Below are positions 1-8,529 of a DNA stretch of 64,000 nt, piece after piece. Below the pieces are notes generated by a model that did no database searches, was not told where the DNA came from, and saw only the letters and a list, made by a program, of their open reading frames with translations. The translations under genes were made by a program, and so were the position numbers. Source of the stretch: Elusimicrobiota bacterium (GTDB lineage: Bacteria; Elusimicrobiota; Elusimicrobia; UBA1565; UBA9628); assembly GCA_016218575.1 (NCBI GenBank), contig JACRDN010000014.1, forward strand, positions 62,001 through 126,000. Reading direction: 5' to 3'. How positions within the stretch are numbered: the stretch's first letter is position 1; every line of letters starts with the position of its first letter.

Positions 1-257
1 CGAAGGGCTTTGATCAGCGCCTGGCCTGGAAAATCGTGCTTAATCACGGCCCCAAGACTTCCGGATGGATGGAGCGCGCGCGCCCGGTGGTCGAGCGCCT
101 GGGCAAGATCGTGCCCGGAGAGGATCTTTCCTGGGAGATCGCCAACCAGGAAGGCTTGCGCGACGCCATGGCTTGGGCCGAGTCACGCAAGCAAGAGTTG
201 GGCGAGCGGCGCGGTTCTCGCAATGCTTGGCGAGGGGTCCTGCACGGGGAACAATGA
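1..257 (+). CDS. C-terminal part of an unrecognised protein
   Basis: An open frame enters from the left edge (first full codon at position 3) and stops with TGA, giving about 84 visible residues. The visible part is charged and helical, with several Trp residues, and shows no motif I recognise. A GTG at 36 could be a start, but the frame is open up to the edge, so this is more likely the end of a longer gene. It is read in the same direction as the GAF-PAS gene that follows. Confidence 0.5.
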   Translation, partial: KGFDQRLAWKIVLNHGPKTSGWMERARPVVERLGKIVPGEDLSWEIANQEGLRDAMAWAESRKQELGERRGSRNAWRGVLHGEQ

Positions 258-313
258 CGGGTTGGCCGCGTTGGAGCCTCTTCACGCTCCGGGAAATATG
301 CTAAAAATGAGCT

Positions 314-1189
314 ATGGCGTTGGGGATTTTTCATTTTCAAGTGCTCACCGACGTCATCGAGAAAACCCACCACCTTTCCTCCGAGACTGAGCTGGCCGAC
401 GTCGTCTTAAGCACCATCTCCAAGGCCTTCGACGCCGAGGCCGGGAGCATTTTTAAGGTCCGCCCGGACGAGACTTTGGAGCCCTTGGCCTCCTACGGTG
501 TTACCGTGGAGGTCCTGCGCCAGGCCAAGTTCAAGGTGGGGGAGGGGGTGGCCGGCTGGGTCGCGCTTTTCTCCCGCGCGGTCCGGGTCGAAAATCCCCA
601 GAAGGACCCCAGGTTCATGGGCAGGGTGGACGTCGCGACGGGCTTCAAGACCCGGGGTCTTGTCGCCGCCCCCATCCTCTCGGGGGGCAAGTGCATCGGC
701 GTCATCGAGTTTTTGAACCGCCGGGGCGGCGCATTCAGCGACGCCGATCTTGATCTTGTCACCATGGTCGGGCGGGTGGTGGGAACCGTTTTCGAGAACG
801 CATCCCTAATAGACCAGCTCGAGGCCAAGGCCGCCTTCCAGGAAGCCATCATCTCAAGCCTCTCGGCGGGAGTGATGGTGGTGGACCCGCAGGGAAGCCT
901 CGTCGAGATGAACCCGGTGGCGGAGAGAATTCTCCGCCCGGACGCCGCCTTGCCCATGGGGAAGTTCTTCCCGGTCTCTCGGATATTTCCGAACCTGCCT
1001 CAATGGACCGCGGCGGTGGAGCGCGTGGCGCGCTCCGAAGAGCCGATCGCCGGGCAGGAGGCGCGCCTTGTCATCCATGGCCAGAACGTAGTCATCGGCT
1101 TCTCCGGCATGCCCATCCGGGACAAGCAGAACAAGCGCCTGGGTTCGGTCCTGCTGTTCCAGGACATCACCGCGAAAGCCGCGGGTTGA
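314..1189 (+). CDS. GAF-PAS sensory protein without an output domain
   Basis: The 291-residue protein has an N-terminal GAF domain (about residues 8-165, with the typical VGEGVAGWV and later IGVIEF segments). A PAS domain follows (about 172-288, with the DPQGSLVEMNPVAERIL and VLLFQDIT signatures). No histidine-kinase, GGDEF, HTH or phosphatase domain follows, and the stop is directly after the PAS domain. It would bind a small ligand or cofactor and act through partner contacts. It has no signal peptide or membrane segment, so it is predicted to be cytoplasmic. No clear ribosome-binding site precedes the ATG. Domain assignment is firm; the role is unknown. Confidence 0.8.
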   Translation: MALGIFHFQVLTDVIEKTHHLSSETELADVVLSTISKAFDAEAGSIFKVRPDETLEPLASYGVTVEVLRQAKFKVGEGVAGWVALFSRAVRVENPQKDPRFMGRVDVATGFKTRGLVAAPILSGGKCIGVIEFLNRRGGAFSDADLDLVTMVGRVVGTVFENASLIDQLEAKAAFQEAIISSLSAGVMVVDPQGSLVEMNPVAERILRPDAALPMGKFFPVSRIFPNLPQWTAAVERVARSEEPIAGQEARLVIHGQNVVIGFSGMPIRDKQNKRLGSVLLFQDITAKAAG

Positions 1190-1332
1190 CGGCCGCTTTT
1201 ATCCTGAGGCTTCTTTCCCGGATGAGGAGACGGCTTCCTCGGAGGGGAAGGCTATTTGCCCACAGCCATCTCGTTAACAGGCCTTGCCGTTGGCGTCAAG
1301 GTCTGTTAACCTCTTGCCAGGAGGTGCATTCC

Positions 1333-1800
1333 ATGAAAAAGGCGGTCTATTTCGTCGCAGCTTTTCTGGCGTTGAGCTTGGTCGGCGCGGCTTGGGCCGA
1401 GGGCCCGGAGGAGGCCCGGGACCTGGGCAAGCATAAGATGTTCAAGGAGGAATTTCTCAAGAAGCTCACGGATAAGCTCGAGCTTTCCGAGGACCAGCAG
1501 AAGAAGATCAAAGCGGTCCTGGACAAGTCCCGGCCGGAGGTGGAGAAGCTGCATTCCGAGATGAAGGCCTTGGGCCAGAAAATGAAGGGAATGATGGCCG
1601 AGACCAGGGAAAGCATCCGACAGTCCCTGGACCCTCGGCAGAAGGAGAAATTCGACGAGCTGATGGTGCGCATGAAGGAGCGGGCCCGCGGGCCCAAGGG
1701 GCGCATGCCCATGGGAATGGGGCCGCGGGGCCGAATGCCGACCCAGGGCGAAGGCGGCGCAGATGAGGGCCAGGAGCCTGACGAGGCTCCCGGAGAATAG
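1333..1800 (+). CDS. Spy/CpxP-like (LTxxQ) periplasmic protein
   Basis: The 155-residue protein starts at an ATG with a strong AGGAGGTG site 7 nt upstream. It has a signal peptide (MKKAVYF...AWA, cleavage near residue 22) and then a highly charged all-helical body. That body contains LELSEDQQKKIKAVL, a form of the LTxxQ repeat of the Spy/CpxP chaperone family, and a second helix LDPRQKEKFDEL. The tail is rich in Met, Gly, Arg and Pro. By family it would be an envelope-stress chaperone or metal-responsive protein. It converges with mgtE with no spacer: its TAG is next to the mgtE stop. Confidence 0.7.
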   Translation: MKKAVYFVAAFLALSLVGAAWAEGPEEARDLGKHKMFKEEFLKKLTDKLELSEDQQKKIKAVLDKSRPEVEKLHSEMKALGQKMKGMMAETRESIRQSLDPRQKEKFDELMVRMKERARGPKGRMPMGMGPRGRMPTQGEGGADEGQEPDEAPGE

Positions 1801-3159
1801 TCACATTAAGAGGTAGGTCGCCAGCGAAAAGTAGACGATCGTGCTCAAAAGATCCGTGAACGTCGTGATGAGGGGGCCCGTGGCGGTGGCCGGATCTATG
1901 CCGAGCCTGCGGAAGATGAGCGGCTCTATGGACCCGGCCGTGGCGGCCGAGGTCATGGACACGAACATCCCGATTCCCACCACCCAGGCGAATTTCCAGC
2001 CGTAGCGGCCTCCGTAAAAAATCTCGGCGGACATTCCCACGAGAAGGCCGTACACCGCCCCGATCATCATTCCGACGGCCACCTCCTTTAGAATGGTGCC
2101 CGTCTCGTCGTCTTCCTTGACCTCGCCCGTGGCCAGTCCCCGCACCATCACGGTCGCGGTTTGGGCCCCGACGTTTCCTCCCATGGCCGCGATCAAGGGG
2201 ATGAAGGTGGCCAAGGCCACCACTTTGGAGAGGGTGAGCTCGTAATGCTTGATGATGGCCGAGACCAAAAGCTCGCCCACGCAGGTCGCCACGAGCCACG
2301 GCAGGCGCACCCGGGCGATGTCGAAGGCGGAGTGCGACAAGAGCCCGGCCTGGGAGCCGACCATCTTGGCGAAGTCCTCTTCCACCTCCTCTCGGGCCAC
2401 CTCGAATATGTCGCGGTAGACCACGACTCCCATGAGCTTGCCCTCCGAGGTCGTGACCGGCGCGCTTTTGAGCTTGTACTTGCCGAAGAGTTTGACCGCC
2501 TCTTCCTGGTCCATCTCCGGGGACAAGGTCGCCGGGGAGGGATCCATGAGCTCCCGCACTGGCATATCCCGCGGGGCCACGACCAGGGACTTGAGGCTCA
2601 CCGTTCCCAGGAGCTGGCCCTCGGCGTCGGCCACCATCAAGGTGTCGAGGTAAGTCTCCTCGATGCGGCGCAGGCGCGTGGAGAACTGCACGCGCTCCAG
2701 GGCCTGCTTGCAGTTCCATTTGGGGTCGAGCACGATGTAGCGCCCGCGCATGAGGGCCCCGACGGTCTTGGGGGGGTACTCGAGGTACTTCTGCACGAGC
2801 TCCTGGCTTCCCTTCTGCATGATCCCGGTCAAGTGCCGGATAAGATGGGGGGGCAGGCCGCGGACCATGCGGCTGGTCTGGCTCGGGTCTAGCTCCTGCA
2901 GGAGCTTTTCGGCGTCCTCCTTTTGAAGGTGGTTGATAAGATCCACCTGCTCCTCCTTGTCGAGCTCCTCGAAGAGCTGTATGGCCCTCTGGCGCGTGCA
3001 GAGGCGGAACAAGGCCACCCGCTCATCCGGCGAGAAATGCTGCCAGCCCTCGGCGAGGTCGATCGGGCTGATTTCCTTGAGGCAGGTGCGCGCCGAGATG
3101 AACTCATTGCTTTGAAGGAGCTCCTTTAAGTCCGAGAGGTAGAGCTGCAGCGTCTTCAT
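1801..3159 (-). CDS. mgtE: Magnesium transporter MgtE
   Basis: At 452 residues this matches MgtE. It has an N-terminal helical superhelix domain (about 20-130), two CBS domains (about 135-255) that sense cytoplasmic Mg2+, a connecting helix, and a C-terminal membrane domain of five helices (about 285-450). The membrane domain includes the conserved stretch IPLIAAMGGNVGAQT that lines the ion pore. The family forms an inner-membrane dimeric Mg2+ channel. The gene stands alone and diverges from phoB. A TATTAT box 8 nt before the ATG and the lack of a ribosome-binding site suggest a leaderless transcript. Confidence 0.95.
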   Translation of the reverse strand: MKTLQLYLSDLKELLQSNEFISARTCLKEISPIDLAEGWQHFSPDERVALFRLCTRQRAIQLFEELDKEEQVDLINHLQKEDAEKLLQELDPSQTSRMVRGLPPHLIRHLTGIMQKGSQELVQKYLEYPPKTVGALMRGRYIVLDPKWNCKQALERVQFSTRLRRIEETYLDTLMVADAEGQLLGTVSLKSLVVAPRDMPVRELMDPSPATLSPEMDQEEAVKLFGKYKLKSAPVTTSEGKLMGVVVYRDIFEVAREEVEEDFAKMVGSQAGLLSHSAFDIARVRLPWLVATCVGELLVSAIIKHYELTLSKVVALATFIPLIAAMGGNVGAQTATVMVRGLATGEVKEDDETGTILKEVAVGMMIGAVYGLLVGMSAEIFYGGRYGWKFAWVVGIGMFVSMTSAATAGSIEPLIFRRLGIDPATATGPLITTFTDLLSTIVYFSLATYLLM

Positions 3160-3167
3160 CGGCTGTA

Positions 3168-3173
3168 ATAATA
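3168..3173 (-). promoter_or_regulatory. Predicted -10 box of mgtE (leaderless)
   Basis: On the minus strand TATTAT lies 8 nt before the mgtE ATG, so transcription should begin at or within a base or two of the start codon. No Shine-Dalgarno motif is present. The box shares the short divergent region with the phoB promoter. Confidence 0.5.
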
Positions 3174-3208
3174 TGAAATTAACGCGCCTCGCCGCCTCTT
3201 GGAGAGGC

Positions 3209-3242
3209 GTGTCATGGGCGTGTCATTTAAATGGTATATAGT
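3209..3242 (+). promoter_or_regulatory. Pho box and -10 element of phoB
   Basis: Two GTGTCAT units start at 3209 and 3220, exactly 11 nt apart, matching the 11-bp direct-repeat form of the PhoB site (CTGTCAT type). Ten bases after the 18-bp box lies TATAGT (3237-3242), the spacing known for PhoB-activated promoters where the box replaces the -35 element. The predicted start point falls at the phoB ATG (3250). This implies phosphate-starvation autoregulation. Confidence 0.75.
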
Positions 3243-3249
3243 TTTCAAT

Positions 3250-3933
3250 ATGTCCAAGGCGAAAATCCTGGTCGTGGAGGACGATAGGAACATCGCCAAG
3301 GTCCTGCGCTACAATCTTGAGAAAGAGGGGTACGCGGTCGTTTCATGTTTCGACGGCGAGGCGGGCCTGGAGGCATTCCGCAAGGAGAATCCCGATCTCG
3401 CCATATTGGACTTGATGCTTCCAAAACTCAACGGCTTTGAGTTCTGCAAGGCCGCGCGGCAAGGCTCCCGGACCCCCATCCTGATGCTCACGGCCCGCAA
3501 GGAGGAGGTGGACCGGATACTGGGCCTGGAGATGGGCGCCGACGACTACGTCACCAAGCCTTTCAGCGTCCGCGAGCTATTGGCCCGGGTCAAGGCCATC
3601 CTCAGGCGTGCCTCGGTGGCGGATCTGCCCGCGGACGTCCTGAGGGTGGGTAAGCTCGAGCTCGACTTGGGCAAGCGCGAGTGCCGCCTGGGCGGCAGGC
3701 CCCTGGCCCTGCGCTTCAAGGAGTTTGAGTTTCTACATTGCCTTTTCCAGGCCCGGGGCAAGGTCCTGACCAGGGACCAGCTCCTGGAGAAGGTTTGGAG
3801 CTACGACCAATCCATGGAGATAGACACCCGCACCGTGGACCAGCATATCACGCGCCTGCGCGATAAGCTGGGCCCCGAGGCCAAGAGGGTCGTCACGGTC
3901 AAGGGCGTGGGCTACCGGCTTGACGTCGACTAA
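3250..3933 (+). CDS. phoB: Phosphate regulon response regulator PhoB
   Basis: The 227-residue OmpR/PhoB-type regulator has a receiver domain (residues 1-120) with acidic pocket E10-D11-D12, phosphoacceptor D54, T81 and K103. A winged-helix DNA-binding domain follows (about 130-227), ending in the usual VKGVGYRL. The ATG at 3250 is preferred over an upstream in-frame TTG (3199) because the receiver fold begins there and the TTG lies inside the Pho box. There is no ribosome-binding site; with TATAGT 7 nt upstream the mRNA is probably leaderless. phoR begins directly after the stop. It is predicted to activate this locus when phosphate is low. Confidence 0.93.
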   Translation: MSKAKILVVEDDRNIAKVLRYNLEKEGYAVVSCFDGEAGLEAFRKENPDLAILDLMLPKLNGFEFCKAARQGSRTPILMLTARKEEVDRILGLEMGADDYVTKPFSVRELLARVKAILRRASVADLPADVLRVGKLELDLGKRECRLGGRPLALRFKEFEFLHCLFQARGKVLTRDQLLEKVWSYDQSMEIDTRTVDQHITRLRDKLGPEAKRVVTVKGVGYRLDVD

Positions 3934-5265
3934 ATGACGGCGCCCACCTTGGGCCGATTCAAGGCCCGGATCGGGATCCTTCTATGCCTCATCCTGGCCG
4001 CGGCCTCTGCGTTCCTGCCTTTGTTTTGGCTGGGCCTCCTGGGAGCCTGCGCGCTTGGGATATGGCGGCACTGTTCTTCCTTGGCCGCTTCTTTGCGCGA
4101 GATATTCGGGGTGGTCGAGCGCCTGGGTCTCGGCGACCGATCGGCTCGGGTGAGGCGCCTGCCCGCCGGCGACCCCGAGCTCGGGGAGTTGATCAATAAT
4201 CTGGCCGAGAAAATCTCGGTTTCCTGGTCCGAGTTCTCCAAGGAGCGGCTCCAGCTTTCCGCTGTGCTTTCCAATATAGCCGAGGCCATAGTGGGGGTGG
4301 ACTCCCACGGTCTCATCATCGCACTGAACCCCGCCCTCGCCGCGCTTTTCTCGGCGGATCGCGGAGCGGCTCTGGGGCGGCCCTTCGTGGAGATTTTGCG
4401 CCACGCCCGCTTGCAGGAGCTGCTCTCGGAGGTTATGAAGGAAGGGACCGGGAGAAGCGAGGAGGTGACGGTTTTCACACCAGAGGAGAAGATTTTCGAG
4501 GCCCATGCCGTGGCCTTGGTACTCGAGGGCCAAGGCCGCGGCGCCTTGATCGTCCTTCATGATATTACCCGTTTGCGTCGTTTGGAGAGGATGCGCCGGG
4601 AATTCGTGGCCAATGTGTCTCACGAGCTCAGGACTCCGCTTGCCGCGATCCGAGGCTTTGCCGAAACTTTGCGCGAGGGGGGGCTTAAGGACTCCGAGCA
4701 CGGGCCGGAGTTCGTGGAGGGCATCGAGAGGGAGGCGGAACGCCTCTCGGCCTTGGTGGAGGATCTGCTGGATTTGTCCGCCATCGAAGCCGGTCACCGC
4801 TTGCCGGTCAAGGTGCCTGTCTCGATCCTGGTCCTGGCCTGCGAGGCCGCGGCGAGCCTGGCCCCCATGGCCGAGCGAAGAAAAATCCGAGTGCATGTGG
4901 AGGCCGAGGCGGTTCCCATCGAGGTCAGGGCGGACCGTTCCCAGATAAAGCAGGTGCTTGCCAACCTCATCGACAACGCCATCAAGTTCAACCGCGAGCG
5001 AGGTCGGGTTGAAATTTCCGCGGCCGTGGAGGGGAAGTTCCTCAAGGTCGTGGTTTCGGATACCGGCCCCGGCATGGCCCGCGAGCATCTCCCGCGCGTC
5101 TTCGAGCGCTTCTACCGAGCGGACGACGCGCGCTCCCGGGAATTGGGAGGGACGGGCCTGGGCCTTGCCATCGTCAAGCACATCGTAGAGAGCCACGGCG
5201 GCTCGGCCGGGGTGGAAAGCGCTCCGGGAGAGGGCTCCTCGTTTTTCTTCACCCTTCCTCTGTAG
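3934..5265 (+). CDS. phoR: Phosphate regulon sensor kinase PhoR
   Basis: The 443-residue protein has two N-terminal hydrophobic segments (about residues 12-45) with almost no periplasmic loop, as in PhoR. A short linker, a PAS domain (about 105-215), a HisKA domain with H230 in the motif NVSHELRTPL, and a HATPase_c domain with the N box (NLIDNAIKFN), DTGPGMA and GTGLGLAIV follow. The small loop fits sensing through the Pst transporter and PhoU rather than a periplasmic ligand. The start codon abuts the phoB stop, so the two are co-translated. Confidence 0.92.
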   Translation: MTAPTLGRFKARIGILLCLILAAASAFLPLFWLGLLGACALGIWRHCSSLAASLREIFGVVERLGLGDRSARVRRLPAGDPELGELINNLAEKISVSWSEFSKERLQLSAVLSNIAEAIVGVDSHGLIIALNPALAALFSADRGAALGRPFVEILRHARLQELLSEVMKEGTGRSEEVTVFTPEEKIFEAHAVALVLEGQGRGALIVLHDITRLRRLERMRREFVANVSHELRTPLAAIRGFAETLREGGLKDSEHGPEFVEGIEREAERLSALVEDLLDLSAIEAGHRLPVKVPVSILVLACEAAASLAPMAERRKIRVHVEAEAVPIEVRADRSQIKQVLANLIDNAIKFNRERGRVEISAAVEGKFLKVVVSDTGPGMAREHLPRVFERFYRADDARSRELGGTGLGLAIVKHIVESHGGSAGVESAPGEGSSFFFTLPL

Positions 5266-5266
5266 C

Positions 5267-5301
5267 GTGTCACGCTCCTGTCACGCGCAAATAACTATCC
5301 T
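5267..5301 (+). promoter_or_regulatory. Pho box upstream of the porin gene
   Basis: GTGTCAC (5267) and CTGTCAC (5278) form a direct repeat with an 11-nt period, just after the phoR stop. TATCCT (5296-5301) lies 11 nt beyond the 18-bp box and can serve as the -10 element. This gives a second PhoB-activated start, for the porin and probably the pst operon behind it. Confidence 0.72.
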
Positions 5302-5333
5302 GATATGGATGCCTTAGGTTCGCTTCGCGTATC

Positions 5334-6542
5334 ATGTATGCCATGAATAAAACGCAAAAAAGACCGGCGGGGATTTTCCTGGCGTGGTTCGCCCTCTGGG
5401 CCGCCTCGACCGGGGCTTACGCTCAAGCGGACAAGATCAAGCTGAGCGAGCATATCCAGTCCATCAAGTTCGGCGGCGACCTGCGCCTGCGCCATGAGAA
5501 CTTCAACAAGCGAGGCCTGGGCACCACGGACCGCAACCGCAACCGCCTGCGCCTGCGCTTGGGTGCTGAGATGCAACTGCCCCATGATCTCTCGGCCAAG
5601 CTCCGCCTGGCCTCCGGCACCGGCGAGCAGGTCTCCACCAACCAGACCTACACCGGGATGTCGAGCCAGAAGAATATCTTCATAGACCAGGCCTTCCTTC
5701 ATTGGACCCCGGCGGTCTCGGAGCGGGGCTCCGCGTACCTGGCCTCGGGCAAGATGCAGAATCTGCTCTGGAGGACTTACTCATCGGATCTTATCTGGGA
5801 CGATGACGTGAGCCCCGAGGGATTTGCCGAGGGAGGGGAGTGGCTCTTTGCCGAGGCGGGCGTGACGGTCTTCGGCAACGCCCTTCAAATGGCCGTGAGC
5901 GAGAACGGCAACACGAGCAAGAACCCATGGCTTTTCTCCCAGCAATTGGGAGCCGAGACGCGCCTGCCCTTGGAGAGCCGCATGAGGCTCGCCGGGACCT
6001 ACCATAAGTGGTCCAACGAGAACCGCGGCAATCTGGGCGCTGCCGCGGTGCAGGACGGCAACCGGCGTGCGGGAACCCTCCAGGCCAACCGCTTCGGCGT
6101 GGGGGAGCTCACCGGAGAGTTTTCGAGTTGGATCGGCCGAATGCCGATAAGCTTCCAGGCCACAGTGGCCCGCAACTTCAGGGCCCGGGGCGATTTGTCC
6201 TCGGTGGCCGCGGTTTGCCCGGCGGGAACCCCCTGCCCTCAAGCCCGCGACGGCTATCAAATCGGAGCCGTTCTCGGAAGAGCCAAGGCGGCAGGCACCT
6301 GGGAGGCCGCTTGGTTCAAGAAATACGCGCAGACCGACGCGACCATGGCCGACATCGCCGATTCCGACTTTGGCGACGGCGGGACCAACCGCAGAGGGCA
6401 CATCTTCTGGGCCGCCTATGCGCCGACCGACTGGATGCAGCTCAAGGCCAAGTATTTCGTCACCGAGACCATAGACACCCAGTTCAATCCCGGGGACAAG
6501 GCCGTCAACCGACTCCAGATAGACATGTCGGTCAAATTCTAG
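5334..6542 (+). CDS. Outer-membrane porin, phosphate-regulated
   Basis: The 402-residue protein (399 if the ATG at 5343 is used) has a signal peptide ending near AYAQ and a short helical or coiled stretch. A long run of alternating hydrophobic and polar strands typical of a 16-18-strand barrel follows, ending in MSVKF with the C-terminal Phe read by the BAM machinery. It resembles the 'putative porin' families rather than E. coli PhoE. Its position between phoR and pstS, directly behind a Pho box, suggests it lets phosphate or phosphate esters across the outer membrane during starvation. Substrate preference is inferred from context only. Confidence 0.78.
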   Translation: MYAMNKTQKRPAGIFLAWFALWAASTGAYAQADKIKLSEHIQSIKFGGDLRLRHENFNKRGLGTTDRNRNRLRLRLGAEMQLPHDLSAKLRLASGTGEQVSTNQTYTGMSSQKNIFIDQAFLHWTPAVSERGSAYLASGKMQNLLWRTYSSDLIWDDDVSPEGFAEGGEWLFAEAGVTVFGNALQMAVSENGNTSKNPWLFSQQLGAETRLPLESRMRLAGTYHKWSNENRGNLGAAAVQDGNRRAGTLQANRFGVGELTGEFSSWIGRMPISFQATVARNFRARGDLSSVAAVCPAGTPCPQARDGYQIGAVLGRAKAAGTWEAAWFKKYAQTDATMADIADSDFGDGGTNRRGHIFWAAYAPTDWMQLKAKYFVTETIDTQFNPGDKAVNRLQIDMSVKF

Positions 6543-6569
6543 GCGAATATATAATCTAGGAGAAATTCG

Positions 6570-7592
6570 ATGAGAAGAATGACGATAAAAAAAGCGGGCC
6601 TGTGGCTGGCCGTTTTGTCCTGCGCCGCGATGGCCTCCGCCGAAAGCGTCACCACCTTGAACGGGGCCGGGGCGACCTTCCCGTACCCCATCTACTCCAA
6701 GTGGTTCGACGAGTACCATAAGCTCAAGCCCGACCTCCAGATCAACTACCAGTCCATCGGCTCGGGGGGCGGCATCCGCCAGATCACGGAACGCACCGTG
6801 GACTTCGGCGCCACGGACGGCCCCATGGCCGACAAGCAGCTCTTCAAGGTGGACGGCAAACTCCTGCACATCCCCACGGTGCTGGGCGCTGTGGTGCCGG
6901 TGTACAACATAAAGGGAATCTCGGGCTTGAAGCTGGGCGGAGACGTTTTGGCCGACGTTTTCCTCGGCAAGATCAAGCGCTGGAACGATCCCGCCCTGGC
7001 CAAGCTCAACCCGGACCTGGAGCTCCCCGACGCGCCGATTGCCGTGGTGCGCCGCGCGGACGGCTCGGGCACGACCTATTGCTTCGTGGACTATCTGTCC
7101 AAGGTCAGCCCGGAGTGGAAAAAGAAAGTGGGCCTCGGGACCTCGGTCAATTGGCCCGCGGGCTTGGGCGGCAAGGGCAACGAGGGGGTGGCGGGGCTGG
7201 TCAAGCAGACGCCCAACAGCATCGGCTACGTGGAGCTCATCTACGCCAAGCAAAACGATTTGGAGTACGCTTCTATGCGCAACAAGGCCGGGAAGTTCGT
7301 CAAGGCCGATCTTCCCTCGGTGAGCGCGGCCGCGGCCGGAGCCGCCAAGACCATGCCCAAGGATTACCGCGTCTCCATCACGGACGCCCCCGGCGATGGG
7401 GCGTACCCCATCTCGACCTTCACCTGGCTCCTCATCTATCAGAATAATTCGGCAGGCAAGGGGAAGCTTCTGAAAAACTTCCTGCGCTGGATGCTCAAGG
7501 ACGGCCAGGGCATGGCGCCTAACCTGGGTTACGCACCCCTGCCGGATTCCGTGAAAAAGATGGTCGAGGGAACTATTGAAACCATCAAGTGA
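6570..7592 (+). CDS. pstS: Phosphate-binding protein PstS
   Basis: The 340-residue periplasmic protein has a signal peptide (cleaved near ASA-ES). Its mature start, LNGAGATFPYPIYSKW, is the PstS hallmark. Phosphate-contact segments follow: SIGSGGGI, DFGATDGPM and RRADGSGTTY. A good AGGAG lies 6-7 nt before the ATG, and TATAAT at about 6549 may provide an extra internal promoter. It delivers phosphate to PstCA. The last 17 nt overlap the pstC start. Confidence 0.96.
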   Translation: MRRMTIKKAGLWLAVLSCAAMASAESVTTLNGAGATFPYPIYSKWFDEYHKLKPDLQINYQSIGSGGGIRQITERTVDFGATDGPMADKQLFKVDGKLLHIPTVLGAVVPVYNIKGISGLKLGGDVLADVFLGKIKRWNDPALAKLNPDLELPDAPIAVVRRADGSGTTYCFVDYLSKVSPEWKKKVGLGTSVNWPAGLGGKGNEGVAGLVKQTPNSIGYVELIYAKQNDLEYASMRNKAGKFVKADLPSVSAAAAGAAKTMPKDYRVSITDAPGDGAYPISTFTWLLIYQNNSAGKGKLLKNFLRWMLKDGQGMAPNLGYAPLPDSVKKMVEGTIETIK

Positions 7593-8529
7593 CGGTCTCG
7601 AAAGCGGCGCCGGCCCGCGCGAGCAGGCCGGCGATCGGCTTTTCAAGCTCCTGCTCCTGGGCTTCGGGCTTTTCGTTGTCGCCCTGGCGCTGGCCCTGGC
7701 CTGCGAGCTGGCCGCCAAGTCCCTGAAGATATGGAAGGAGTTCGGCTTCTCCTTCCTATGGACCTCGGTCTGGGACCCGGTCGCTGAGCAGTTCGGGGCT
7801 CTCCCCTTCATTTACGGAACATTAATGTCCTCGGCTTTGGCCCTGGCCATCGCCGCTCCCTTGGGCATCGGCTCGGCCATCTTTCTGGCGGAGCTGGCCC
7901 CGAGGAAAATCTCGGACATATGCTGCTTTTTTATCGAGCTTCTGGCGGCCGTGCCGAGCGTGATCTTGGGGCTCATGGGCATCTTCATTCTGGTGCCCGC
8001 GGTGCGTTCGATCGAGCCGACGCTCACCCGGTTCCTGGGCTTTCTCCCATTCTTCCGCGGGGAGCCCTACGGCGTGGGACTGCTGACGGCCGGGGGCATA
8101 CTTGCCTTGATGATACTGCCTTATATCACGAGCATCACCCGGGAAGTCCTCTTGAGCGTGCCCCGGCCTCTCAAGGAGGGTATGCTGGCCCTTGGCGCCA
8201 CCCATTGGGAGACCGTGCGCCGCGTGAGCCTGCCCTACGCCCGCTCCGGCATCGCCGGGGCCGTGTTTTTGTCCCTGGGCCGCGCCTTGGGGGAGACCAT
8301 GGCCGTTACCATGGTGATCGGCAATGTTCCCCGCGTCTCCGCCTCGCTTTTGGATCCAGCCTACAGCATGGCCTCGGTGATCGCCAACGAGCTCTCCGAG
8401 GCCGTGGGGGACCTTCATTTGGAGGCCCTCATCGCGATGGGCTTGGCGCTCCTGGCGATCACGATCGTCATGAACGGTTTGGCCCGGCTTCTCATTGACC
8501 AGGCGGTCAAAAAGGGGGAGAGGGCCTGA
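7576..8529 (+). CDS. pstC: Phosphate ABC transporter permease PstC
   Basis: The 317-residue permease has six membrane helices and the permease EAA-type loop around LKEGMLALGATHWETV, which docks PstB. The chosen start is a TTG inside the end of pstS, with GAGGGA 5 nt upstream; the frame has no ATG before the first membrane helix. It ends in TGATG, sharing one base with the pstA start, which indicates coupled translation. It forms the inner-membrane channel with PstA. Confidence 0.94.
   Translation: MKPSSDGLESGAGPREQAGDRLFKLLLLGFGLFVVALALALACELAAKSLKIWKEFGFSFLWTSVWDPVAEQFGALPFIYGTLMSSALALAIAAPLGIGSAIFLAELAPRKISDICCFFIELLAAVPSVILGLMGIFILVPAVRSIEPTLTRFLGFLPFFRGEPYGVGLLTAGGILALMILPYITSITREVLLSVPRPLKEGMLALGATHWETVRRVSLPYARSGIAGAVFLSLGRALGETMAVTMVIGNVPRVSASLLDPAYSMASVIANELSEAVGDLHLEALIAMGLALLAITIVMNGLARLLIDQAVKKGERA

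Noticed and set aside
3199-3249. Longer PhoB starting at TTG 3199
   Set aside because: The extension would be translated from the Pho box and promoter and adds residues outside the receiver fold.
5781-7811. A 676-codon minus-strand frame opposite the porin, pstS and pstC
   Set aside because: It is antisense to three clear genes, low in complexity and without any domain; long antisense frames are common in GC-rich DNA.
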